Positions 24,613-32,103 of a stretch of DNA of 42,961 nucleotides are shown here, piece after piece. Below the pieces are notes generated by a model. The model saw nothing but the letters and a program-made list of their open reading frames with translations. It had not been told where the DNA came from and did no database searches. A program made the translations under genes and the position numbers. Source of the stretch: an uncultured Mucilaginibacter sp. (GTDB taxonomy: Bacteria; Bacteroidota; Bacteroidia; Sphingobacteriales; Sphingobacteriaceae); NCBI RefSeq assembly GCF_937859865.1, contig NZ_CALMAT010000048.1:1-42961 (forward strand), written 5' to 3'. Within the stretch, counting starts at the first letter, position 1. Every line of letters begins with the position of its first letter.

Positions 24613-24688
24613 AAGCGGTTTTAGAAATTATTTGGTTAATGTTCTGTTTTAGTTCAATCCCTGCTTTGCAAAAGGCAGGGATTTTTTT
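24613..24688 (+). ncRNA. Putative small RNA, copy 3
   Basis: Identical to copy 2 over its whole length, including the terminator (ATCCCTGC at 24657-24664 with GCAGGGAT at 24675-24682 and a T-run). It could be a free small RNA or an attenuated leader of the gene starting at 24795; the terminator would then limit read-through. Confidence 0.5.
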
Positions 24689-24799
24689 GTGAAGGCTTGG
24701 TTCACCTTCCGCAAAATTTTAGTTACATGCTTCTTTTATCAACTAAAAACTAAGGTTACATAAATCTTTAGCCGAAATTCTGTTACTTTTAGCCATGCG
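24613..24799 (+). repeat. 187-bp exact direct repeat, copy 2
   Basis: Identical partner of 17481-17667, 7132 bases away. Includes the inverted dispersed 12-mer at 24727-24738 and the leader and first codons of the intact gene at 24795. Confidence 0.85.
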
Positions 24800-25973
24800 T
24801 TTTTTCTTTTGTTTTTTCCTGGTTATTTTTCTGCCGTCGGTTTTATGGGCACAAAACGGCACCATTTCCGGAAAGGTAACCGCGATTGATACCAAAGGCC
24901 CGTTGGGCAAAGCCAGTGTTTTTCTCAGCAACGCTACGTTTGGAACCGTTACGGCCGAAGACGGGACTTTTACGCTAACCGGTGTAAAACCTGGTCAGTA
25001 CAATTTGGTGGTTTCTATTTTGGGTTACGAAACTTATAACCAAAGCATTTTGGTGGGCACAAAACCGCAGCAACTAACCATCGAAATGATGCCCAAACCG
25101 ATACAAATGCGGGAAGTTGTTATCACCACCAGTGCCAACTGGAAAAAAAACTATGCTTTGTTTATCAGGAATTTTATTGGCACAACAGAAAACGCCAAAC
25201 TTTGCAAAGTGCTAAACCCGCACGCCGTTTACCTTATTTACCATAAAAAAACGCAAACGCTGGAAGCATCTACGGATGAGTTTTTGGAGGTCGAAAACCG
25301 GGCTTTAGGTTATAAAGTCCGTTTTTTGATTAAGGAATTTGAAAGCAGCTCGCTTACCAGCATTATCCGTTATCAAGGGCAGGTGTTGTTTGAAGAACTA
25401 AAAGGCAGCGAATCGCAAAAAAAGAAATGGCAGGAAAAACGGCGACTGGCTTATTACGGTTCGAGCATGCACTTTTTCCGCGCCTTGTACCAGCAGCATT
25501 TACAGCAGGAAGGTTTCGTGATCCGCCAGTTGCAACGGCGGCCAAACCCAAAACGCCTGCCGGAAGAAATTTTGCAGCAGAAATATGCAAAGTTTAACAA
25601 AAGCAACAACCGCGATTCGGTAAACTACTGGAACGAAAAGGCGCAGGAACCGCGGTATATCGAAAACCTGATTAAACAACCTTTGCATGAGGAAGATGTA
25701 TTGCGGCGCACAGAGCAGCCCGGTTTGTTTGCGCTTACTTTTCCTGATTGTTTGTATGTTGTTTATACCAAAAAAAGCGATCCCAACAATTTGGACAATG
25801 TTTACCGTCCGCTTGATTTGGAAAGCAATGCCACCAGCATCATCACTTTATATGCCCAATATGCTTTGTTTGATTTGAATGGTGTAGTGATCTCCCCGCA
25901 AAGTACTTTGTACGAAGGCGATTGGGCGAACGACAAGTTGGCCGAACTGCTGCCGGTAGATTATGCCCCCTAA
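24795..25973 (+). CDS. Exported protein with carboxypeptidase-regulatory-like domain
   Basis: A 392-residue protein with a signal peptide ending VLWAQ. Residues about 20-105 form a CarboxypepD_reg-like beta-sandwich (TISGKVTAIDTKGPLGKASV ... VSILGYETYNQSI), common in Bacteroidota envelope proteins. The rest has no domain I recognise; it is rich in Lys/Arg/Gln in the middle. Likely periplasmic or on the outer membrane; no TonB plug or barrel follows. A truncated paralogue start lies at 17663 behind the same 187-bp leader. The TAA stop is the first triplet of a dispersed 12-mer. Confidence 0.85.
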   Translation: MRFFFCFFLVIFLPSVLWAQNGTISGKVTAIDTKGPLGKASVFLSNATFGTVTAEDGTFTLTGVKPGQYNLVVSILGYETYNQSILVGTKPQQLTIEMMPKPIQMREVVITTSANWKKNYALFIRNFIGTTENAKLCKVLNPHAVYLIYHKKTQTLEASTDEFLEVENRALGYKVRFLIKEFESSSLTSIIRYQGQVLFEELKGSESQKKKWQEKRRLAYYGSSMHFFRALYQQHLQQEGFVIRQLQRRPNPKRLPEEILQQKYAKFNKSNNRDSVNYWNEKAQEPRYIENLIKQPLHEEDVLRRTEQPGLFALTFPDCLYVVYTKKSDPNNLDNVYRPLDLESNATSIITLYAQYALFDLNGVVISPQSTLYEGDWANDKLAELLPVDYAP

Positions 25974-25982
25974 AAGAAGCAT
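25971..25982 (+). repeat. Dispersed 12-mer supplying a stop codon
   Basis: TAAAAGAAGCAT; its TAA is the stop codon of the preceding gene. Confidence 0.8.
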
Positions 25983-26031
25983 GCTATTTCACTTCTGATA
26001 ACTTGTGATGTATTTTCACTATCTTTAAATC

Positions 26032-26268
26032 ATGATCTGGAAATATAGCAAGTTACCTTTGGCCGTTAAACTATTTGTCTCATTTCTTTTGAATATGGCA
26101 GCTGTATATTTGCTGATGCTATTTTGGGATTCCTACTCAAAACATCAGATCCGACCAATAGACCAACAGATATTTAGCGTTGTCAGCGTAGGCTTAATTT
26201 TAACGATTCAGCGTAATTGGAATAAAATAAAAGGTTTATTCAAGAAAAATAAAATAACAAGTATGTAG
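26032..26268 (+). CDS. Small two-helix membrane protein of unknown function
   Basis: A 78-residue protein with hydrophobic segments at about 10-30 and 45-60 and a Lys-rich C terminus (KGLFKKNK). I do not recognise it. The frame is open from a plausible ATG and has a TATCTTTA element about 10 bases upstream, close to the -7 consensus. It lies between two dispersed 12-mers. It is probably real because it has membrane-protein character and fills the gap, but support is modest. Confidence 0.5.
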   Translation: MIWKYSKLPLAVKLFVSFLLNMAAVYLLMLFWDSYSKHQIRPIDQQIFSVVSVGLILTIQRNWNKIKGLFKKNKITSM

Positions 26269-26337
26269 AATTGTTTGGATTCTGCGATCGACTCTTGTAA
26301 GTTTTTTTACTGATTGTTAGTAAGAAATTATGACCCA

Positions 26338-26349
26338 TAAAAGAAGCAT
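26338..26349 (+). repeat. Dispersed 12-mer at the 3' end of the FUSC-like gene
   Basis: TAAAAGAAGCAT, ending 1 base from the stop codon of the minus-strand gene at 26351. Confidence 0.75.
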
Positions 26350-26350
26350 C

Positions 26351-26899
26351 TTATTTCACTTCCGTTTCCTCAGTTTCTGCCGGTTTTTTAAAACGGTTTC
26401 TGCGCCACGAAACCCGCGCTTTTCGTTCCCGCACATTGCTGATTAGGGTTTTATAATGAACCAAATAAGTAATCAGCAAAGCAATCAAACAACCGCCGAT
26501 AACGCCTGCTGCCCGCTCAACAGCAACCTGCCAAAAATATTTGCTTGTTTCATGGATGCAAATGATAACAACTGAAGCCAATGCCGAACGTGTGGCGGCC
26601 TGCAATTTCAGCAATTCGCAAATTACAACCACAATCATTACGCCCAAACAAATCATAAAAAAAGCCGGCGGATGCAGAAAGAACAGCAGCAAACCAGTGC
26701 CCGCCCCTACTAAATTGGCTTTGATGCGCACTTCCGCCAGGTTGATGGCATCTTTTCCTTCGGGAGAAAGCACCAGTAAAATTGAAATCAGGCTCCAGGC
26801 ACCGCCCTCTGGGAAAGCGCGGTAAATAAAAAACCCGATTGCGGCACCAATCAGGCATTTTAAAATATACAATAAAAAATCAACTTGTTTCTGGTCCAT
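26351..26899 (-). CDS. FUSC-family (aromatic acid exporter-like) membrane protein
   Basis: From ATG 26899 the protein has 182 residues: about four to five membrane helices and a basic C-terminal tail. The segment GGAWSLISILLVLSPEGKDA followed by R-x-K-A-N-L-V-G-A-G-T-G matches the N-terminal module of FUSC/ArAE proteins, linked to export of aromatic acids. The frame is open to 26971, but a TACCTTTG promoter box (26933-26940) lies inside that extension. It is much shorter than full ArAE proteins and may work as an oligomer. Confidence 0.8.
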   Translation of the reverse strand: MDQKQVDFLLYILKCLIGAAIGFFIYRAFPEGGAWSLISILLVLSPEGKDAINLAEVRIKANLVGAGTGLLLFFLHPPAFFMICLGVMIVVVICELLKLQAATRSALASVVIICIHETSKYFWQVAVERAAGVIGGCLIALLITYLVHYKTLISNVRERKARVSWRRNRFKKPAETEETEVK

Positions 26900-26932
26900 A
26901 TATTTTGTTAAGCAAATCGAAAACTGAACAAC

Positions 26933-26940
26933 AAAGGTAT
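26933..26940 (-). promoter_or_regulatory. Promoter -7 box deciding the FUSC-like start
   Basis: Minus strand TACCTTTG, 33 bases before ATG 26899. It argues against the upstream in-frame start at 26971. Confidence 0.55.
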
Positions 26941-26965
26941 GCCTTGGTTTAATACAATCGGCGGA

Positions 26966-26994
26966 CACCAATTTTTATGTGATAAAAGAAGCAT
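26966..26994 (+). repeat. Extended dispersed repeat between the FUSC-like and ABC-F genes
   Basis: ACACCAATTTTTATGTGA leads into TAAAAGAAGCAT (26983-26994), between two divergent genes. Confidence 0.8.
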
Positions 26995-27078
26995 CTGCCA
27001 AACTCAAAATTCTGTTTGCTTCTGGTAATATTCCTGTACCTATATGGCACAAAAAACGTAAATATCATGGTAAAAACT

Positions 27079-27086
27079 TACCTTTG
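27079..27086 (+). promoter_or_regulatory. Possible -7 box overlapping the ABC-F upstream GTG
   Basis: TACCTTTG ends in the G of the in-frame GTG at 27086, so ATG 27092 is preferred. If used, the mRNA would have almost no leader. Confidence 0.4.
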
Positions 27087-27091
27087 TGCCA

Positions 27092-29017
27092 ATGATTGCA
27101 ATTAATGATTTAACTTACGAAATTGGTTCCAGGGCATTGTACGACGAAGCCAACTGGCATATTAAACCAGGCGAAAAAATTGGTTTGATTGGCGCCAACG
27201 GAACCGGAAAAACAACTTTGCTGAAGCTGATTGTGGGCGATTTGAAACCTACTTCGGGCACTATTTCCAAATCCAAGGAACTCACCATCGGTTACCTGAA
27301 CCAGGATTTGCTTTCTTACGCTTCTGATAAAAGTATTTTGCACGTGGCGATGGAAGCTTTTGAGCGGCAAAACCAGTTGCACGATGAAATCGAAGCTTTA
27401 TTAAAGAAACTGGAAACCGATTATTCGGAAGATGTTTTGCATAAATTGAGCGATAAACAAAGCGAGTTTGAAGCTTTGGACGGTTACAATATCGAGTACA
27501 AAGCGCACGAAATTTTGGCTGGTTTGGGTTTTAGCGATGCCGATACCGAACGCAAATTGAGCACTTTTTCGGGCGGTTGGCGGATGCGCGTAATGCTGGC
27601 CAAAATCCTGTTGCAAGCGCCCGATATTTTATTGCTGGATGAGCCAACCAACCACTTGGATTTGCCTTCGATCCAATGGCTGGAAGATTATTTAAAAGCT
27701 TTTGAAGGCGCAGTGGTGATCGTATCGCACGACAGGTGGTTTTTGGATAAAGTAATCAACAAAACAGTCGAATCCCGCAAAGGAAAATTGACTTCTTATT
27801 CAGGCAACTACTCTTTTTATGTTGAAGAAAAAGACTTGAGAGGAGAAATCCAGAAGAACGAGTTTAAAAACCAGCAGGCAAAAATTAAACAGGAAGAACG
27901 ACTGATCGAGCGTTTCCGCGCCAAAGCTTCTAAAGCAAAAATGGCGCAATCGCGTATCAAAGCTTTAGATAAACTGGAGCGTGTGGAAGATGTGGACGAT
28001 GATAACCCATCGGTAAATTTCAGTTTTAAGTTTTCCCGTCAGTCTGGCCGCCATGTCATCAATATTGAAAACCTCACCAAAAAATATCCGGCGATTGACA
28101 TTGTGGAAGGCGCACATGCCGTCATCGAAAAAGGCGATAAAATTGCTTTGATTGGTGCCAACGGCCGCGGTAAATCTACCGTTTTGCGCATTATTGCCGG
28201 TGCAGATCAGGATTTTGAAGGCAAAAGCGAAACCGGTTACAACGTTACCCAAACCTTTTTCGCACAGCACCAGTTGGAGGCTTTGCACCTGGACAGCGAG
28301 ATTTTGCAGGAATTGCAACGCTTCGCCCCAAAACACAACGAAACGGAACTGCGCTCTATTTTGGGTTCGTTTTTGTTTACCGGTGATGATGTTTTCAAAA
28401 AAATCAAAGTACTTTCCGGAGGCGAAAAATCACGCGTGGCATTGGCCAAAGCTTTAACTGCCGATGCCAACTTTTTGATTCTGGATGAGCCGACCAACCA
28501 CTTGGATATTGCTTCGGTCAATATTTTGATCCAGGCTTTGCAGCAATATGAAGGAACGGTGATTGCCGTATCGCACGACCGGTTTTTCCTCGACAATATT
28601 GCCAACAAGATTTGGTTTATCGAAGACCAGCAGATCAAAGAATATCCGGGAACGTACGCCGAGTACGAAGTTTGGCAGGCCAAACGGAAATTGGAAGCGA
28701 AATCGGCTCCGGCAACACCTCAGCCTAAAAAAGAGGTAAAAAAAGAAACCGTTGCGGTTAAACAGCCAACGGAAGATAAATCCAAACAATTAAAAAAACT
28801 GAACCAGGATTTATCCGGAATGGAGCAGAAAATTACGGAGCTGGAAAAAAATGTAAAGCAACTGGAAGCCGAACTGAGCGACGATAAAATTTACAAACAG
28901 CAAAACCGTTTGCAGGAAGTGAACAAAAACCTGAAACAAAAACAGCAAGAATTGAAACAACAGCAGGAAAAATGGGAAGCCCTGGCCGACCAGATCCTGG
29001 AAATGGAAGAAAGGTAA
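27092..29017 (+). CDS. ABC-F family ATPase (translation factor type, Uup/YfmR-like)
   Basis: A 641-residue protein with two ATPase domains and no membrane part. Domain 1: GANGTGKTT, FSGGWRMR, ILLLDEPTNHLDL. An arm/linker with many Lys/Glu follows (about 240-310), then domain 2: GANGRGKST, LSGGEKSR, FLILDEPTNHLDI. The C terminus is a Gln/Lys/Glu-rich coiled coil (about 560-641), as in Uup and YfmR. ABC-F proteins act on ribosomes to relieve stalled states or antibiotic block. Start chosen at ATG because the upstream GTG lies in a promoter-like box. Confidence 0.92.
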   Translation: MIAINDLTYEIGSRALYDEANWHIKPGEKIGLIGANGTGKTTLLKLIVGDLKPTSGTISKSKELTIGYLNQDLLSYASDKSILHVAMEAFERQNQLHDEIEALLKKLETDYSEDVLHKLSDKQSEFEALDGYNIEYKAHEILAGLGFSDADTERKLSTFSGGWRMRVMLAKILLQAPDILLLDEPTNHLDLPSIQWLEDYLKAFEGAVVIVSHDRWFLDKVINKTVESRKGKLTSYSGNYSFYVEEKDLRGEIQKNEFKNQQAKIKQEERLIERFRAKASKAKMAQSRIKALDKLERVEDVDDDNPSVNFSFKFSRQSGRHVINIENLTKKYPAIDIVEGAHAVIEKGDKIALIGANGRGKSTVLRIIAGADQDFEGKSETGYNVTQTFFAQHQLEALHLDSEILQELQRFAPKHNETELRSILGSFLFTGDDVFKKIKVLSGGEKSRVALAKALTADANFLILDEPTNHLDIASVNILIQALQQYEGTVIAVSHDRFFLDNIANKIWFIEDQQIKEYPGTYAEYEVWQAKRKLEAKSAPATPQPKKEVKKETVAVKQPTEDKSKQLKKLNQDLSGMEQKITELEKNVKQLEAELSDDKIYKQQNRLQEVNKNLKQKQQELKQQQEKWEALADQILEMEER

Positions 29018-29019
29018 CG

Positions 29020-29031
29020 ATGCTTCTTTTA
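29020..29031 (-). repeat. Dispersed 12-mer directly after the ABC-F stop
   Basis: Minus strand TAAAAGAAGCAT, two bases after the stop codon. Confidence 0.75.
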
Positions 29032-29117
29032 CCGGCATAAAATCAGCAAACAATTTAAGGTCTTGGTATTTTATATTACAGGATTTGTTTCTTAATTTTA
29101 AACAGGATAATTAAATT

Positions 29118-29312
29118 ATGGCTTTTTCATTTTTTAACACGGCACCCAAATTATTAAGCGACAGGTTTATCAAATTGGCAAAAGAAGGCCATCTGCCCGA
29201 TATTATGGAAGCTATTGATGATGAACGTCATAATAAAAAATCGCTTAAAGGAACTTCTAAAAACGGATTGATTACTGTTGAACGCATCGGTTCTTTTCCA
29301 AAAAGCAGATGA
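29118..29312 (+). CDS. Small conserved-looking protein coupled to the next gene
   Basis: A 64-residue protein (MAFSFFNTAPKLLSDRFIKL ...) that I do not recognise. Its stop overlaps the next start as ATGA, which supports real, coupled translation. No membrane helix; mixed charge. It may work with the adjacent membrane protein. Confidence 0.6.
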   Translation: MAFSFFNTAPKLLSDRFIKLAKEGHLPDIMEAIDDERHNKKSLKGTSKNGLITVERIGSFPKSR

Positions 29313-30073
29313 ATTTTGCCCTGCCTACCATCATTTTGTTGTTGATGCTGGTGCCGGGTTTTTTGTTCAGGCGTTTGTATTACAGCGGAGAATTTTCTAA
29401 GGAATATTTTAAGCAAAACTTTACCGATTACCTTTTCCCTTCGCTCCTCTTTAGCATTCTGATCCACCTTGTTTGCCAGGGTTTTATCAGGCTGTCGGGC
29501 TATAAAATAAGTTTGTGGCCACTGTTCCTCCTGATTGGAAGCAACGGCAGCAGCAGCGAAACCAGTGTTGCTTTCTTACAGATTTATCAAAACATCTATC
29601 ATATTTTCTTTTACTTTATTTTTACTGCATTGGCCGGTGCAATTTTAGGCTACCTCGGTAAATATGTGGTGCGGAACTTAAAGCTCGACCGTAAATACCA
29701 GTTGTTTCGTTATCAAAACGAATGGCATTATGTTTTTACCGGAGAAATCCTGGGTTTTCCAAATATTGGCGGACAGTATGATGTGCAGCCGGAAGTCCAA
29801 TATGTTGATGCATTGGTAAAAACGGCTGAAGGCAGTGTTTTGTACAGCGGCTACCTCTCGCACTACGTCCTTTCCAGTTCCAACGGAATTGACCAATTGT
29901 ATTTGAGCGATGTAAAGCGCCGTTATTTGAAAGACGATCATCGGCCCGAAAACGACGATCCTTATTATTACATGCCCGGAGATTTCACCATTATTCCTTA
30001 CCGCGAGGTAATGAATTTAAATATTACTTATTACCGGATCAATCAAAGTCCGCCGGAAGTATTAGCTGAATAA
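29309..30073 (+). CDS. Membrane protein of unknown function (DUF6338-like)
   Basis: A 254-residue protein with three hydrophobic segments (about 4-20, 45-65, 95-120) and a soluble C-terminal domain of about 130 residues starting after the basic YVVRNLKLDRKYQ. The topology and the FVLVPGFLF-like first helix recall DUF6338 proteins, seen near phage-related or stress genes, but I hold this assignment loosely. It overlaps the preceding small gene and is followed 8 bases later by the T9SS plug-like gene. Confidence 0.65.
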   Translation: MNFALPTIILLLMLVPGFLFRRLYYSGEFSKEYFKQNFTDYLFPSLLFSILIHLVCQGFIRLSGYKISLWPLFLLIGSNGSSSETSVAFLQIYQNIYHIFFYFIFTALAGAILGYLGKYVVRNLKLDRKYQLFRYQNEWHYVFTGEILGFPNIGGQYDVQPEVQYVDALVKTAEGSVLYSGYLSHYVLSSSNGIDQLYLSDVKRRYLKDDHRPENDDPYYYMPGDFTIIPYREVMNLNITYYRINQSPPEVLAE

Positions 30074-30081
30074 AAACGCCT

Positions 30082-31359
30082 ATGAAAACAAGTTTAAGTT
30101 TTTGGTTGATATGCTTCTTTTACCTGTTAAATTTCAGAAATGTAAAAGCGCAAACCATTTATCAAGACGCTGTTTTCCAACCCAACATCAAATCTGTTGA
30201 TCTTTTTAACGCGCAGCAGGAAAGCTCTTTCCCGATCATTGGTTTGCGCAGTAACGATGTTTTGCTGTTGAGTTTTGATGATCTGAACGGCGGCTCTAAA
30301 TCCTACAGTTATACCATCGAACATTGCGATGCCGACTGGAAACCTTCCAACTTGTCGCCTTCCGAATACTTGCAAAGTTTCAACGAAGACCGGATCATGG
30401 ATTACCGTTATTCATCAAACACTTTGCAAAAATACACCCATTACCAGCTTACATTTCCCAATTACAACATCGCTCCAAAACTTTCGGGAAATTACGTTTT
30501 AAAAGTTTATCCCGAAGGAAACCCGCAGCAACCTATTTTAACGCGCCGTTTTTATGTAATTGATAACCGTGCCGGAATTGCCGCTGTCATCGCGCCTTCC
30601 AACAATGTGGCCAGCCGGACTTCCAACCAAAAACTCAATTTTAATGTTGATGTAACGCCGTTAAACGTAACCAATCCTTATGCTGAAGTTCGGACTTTGG
30701 TTTTACAAAATGGCCGGAACGATGTAAGCCAAATGAACACGCGCCCGCAATTTATCCAAGGCGGATTGCTGCAATACACCGATTTCCAAACCAATGATTT
30801 TCCCGGAGGAAATGAATTTCGACGTTTTGATTTGCGCACTTTGCTTTCGGGTGGAGAACACATTGATAAAATTTACCGCGATACGGCAAACACGGTGATG
30901 TTGATGAATGATCGTCCGTTGGATCAGCCCAGTTACACTTTTCAATACGATAACGACGGCAACTTTTTCATCCGCAATATCAATGGCCGCGATCCGCGTT
31001 TAGATGCCGATTATGCGCACGTTTACTTCAATTTATATTTCACGCCGCCAACGCCAAACAGTACTGTTTTTATCACCGGAAAATTTAACAATTACCGTTT
31101 GGATGAAAGCAGCAAAATGGTTTACGATGCTTCGCGCGGCTTTTTTTACAGCAATTTATATTTAAAGCAGGGCATTTATGATTATCATTACGTGCTGAAA
31201 AATGGAAACGAGATTGACCAAACCACGATTGACGGCAGCCATTTTGAAACCGAAAACGATTACCAGATTTTGGTGTATTACAAACGCGCAGGCAGCCGTT
31301 ACGAAGAATTGGTAGGATATCAATTGCTCAATTCGGTTAAAGGAAACAGTTTGCGCTAA
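30082..31359 (+). CDS. Type IX secretion plug-like protein (former DUF5103)
   Basis: A 425-residue protein with a signal peptide ending NVKAQ. The first domain shows the family features YTIEHCDADWKPSNLSPSEY and NTLQKYTHYQLTFPN, then SGNYVLKVYPEG, which I recognise as the T9SS plug family (PF17116, earlier DUF5103). In Flavobacterium the Plug protein binds the periplasmic side of the SprA translocon and closes it when no substrate is present. The second half is a beta-rich domain ending in a starch-binding-like GKFNNY fold. An antisense dispersed 12-mer (30111-30122) forms part of the signal-peptide codons (C-F-F-Y-L). Confidence 0.85.
   Translation: MKTSLSFWLICFFYLLNFRNVKAQTIYQDAVFQPNIKSVDLFNAQQESSFPIIGLRSNDVLLLSFDDLNGGSKSYSYTIEHCDADWKPSNLSPSEYLQSFNEDRIMDYRYSSNTLQKYTHYQLTFPNYNIAPKLSGNYVLKVYPEGNPQQPILTRRFYVIDNRAGIAAVIAPSNNVASRTSNQKLNFNVDVTPLNVTNPYAEVRTLVLQNGRNDVSQMNTRPQFIQGGLLQYTDFQTNDFPGGNEFRRFDLRTLLSGGEHIDKIYRDTANTVMLMNDRPLDQPSYTFQYDNDGNFFIRNINGRDPRLDADYAHVYFNLYFTPPTPNSTVFITGKFNNYRLDESSKMVYDASRGFFYSNLYLKQGIYDYHYVLKNGNEIDQTTIDGSHFETENDYQILVYYKRAGSRYEELVGYQLLNSVKGNSLR
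30111..30122 (-). repeat. Dispersed 12-mer inside the plug-protein signal peptide
   Basis: Minus strand TAAAAGAAGCAT; on the coding strand it gives the hydrophobic core C-F-F-Y. Confidence 0.75.
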
Positions 31360-31382
31360 ACACATCACCAAAAAAAGCACGA

Positions 31383-31394
31383 TAAAAGAAGCAT
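31383..31394 (+). repeat. Dispersed 12-mer running into the exonuclease start codon
   Basis: TAAAAGAAGCAT whose last AT begins the ATG at 31393, the same arrangement as at 10758. The purine stretch could serve as ribosome-binding site. Confidence 0.8.
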
Positions 31395-32100
31395 GCTCGA
31401 ACAATTGGACCTACAAAACCTGTTGATTTTAGACATCGAAACGGCACCGCAATTTCGACACTACGAAGAAGTGCCGGAACATTTGCAGCTTTTGTGGGAA
31501 CAGAAAACGGCTTACCAGCGCAAAGAAATTTCGGCGGCAGATTTTTACGAACGGGCAGGAATTTGGGCCGAATTCGGAAAGATAATTTGCATTTCTGCCG
31601 GTGTTTTTTCGGATGCTGAGGGAAATTCGCTTCGCATTAAATCTTATTGTTGCGATGAAGAAAGTGAATTGCTGGAAAGTTTTGCAACAATGCTTAACCG
31701 CCAACCTGTCAACAAAATCCTGTGTGCGCACAACGGCAAAGAGTTTGATTTTCCGTATTTGTGCCGAAGGATGCTGATCCATCAAATCGCCATTCCGCCT
31801 CAACTCCAAACTTTCGGCAAAAAACCTTGGGAAGTAAACCATTTGGATACGATGGAATTGTGGAAGTTCGGCGACCATAAAAACTACACTTCGCTGAGTT
31901 TGCTGGCTGCTATTTTCAACATTCCAACACCAAAAGACGACATAGACGGCAGCGAAGTTGGCCGCGTTTATTGGGAAGAAAACGACCAGGAACGCATTCG
32001 TATTTATTGCCAGAAAGACGTTATCACGGTAGCACAACTCCTCAAACGTTTCCGCGGAGAAGATTTAATTTCCGAAGAAAACATTACTTATATTGATTAG
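31393..32100 (+). CDS. Predicted 3'-5' exonuclease, PolB-exonuclease-like
   Basis: A 235-residue RNase H-fold nuclease with D14 and E16 in LILDIETAP (ExoI), the middle block ILCAHNGKEFDFPYLCRRM (ExoII, Asn/Asp) and YCQKDVITV (ExoIII), as in the DNA_pol_B_exo2 family (PF10108). Such stand-alone proofreading-like exonucleases probably trim 3' ends of DNA. It lies 33 bases after the plug-like gene and 3 bases before an ABC ATPase gene, so the three may share a transcript. Confidence 0.85.
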   Translation: MLEQLDLQNLLILDIETAPQFRHYEEVPEHLQLLWEQKTAYQRKEISAADFYERAGIWAEFGKIICISAGVFSDAEGNSLRIKSYCCDEESELLESFATMLNRQPVNKILCAHNGKEFDFPYLCRRMLIHQIAIPPQLQTFGKKPWEVNHLDTMELWKFGDHKNYTSLSLLAAIFNIPTPKDDIDGSEVGRVYWEENDQERIRIYCQKDVITVAQLLKRFRGEDLISEENITYID

Positions 32101-32103
32101 CCA

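Noticed and set aside
15173-26000. Integrated prophage or integrative element
   Set aside because: No integrase, phage structural gene, relaxase or attachment site is visible; only Rpn genes and small repeats.
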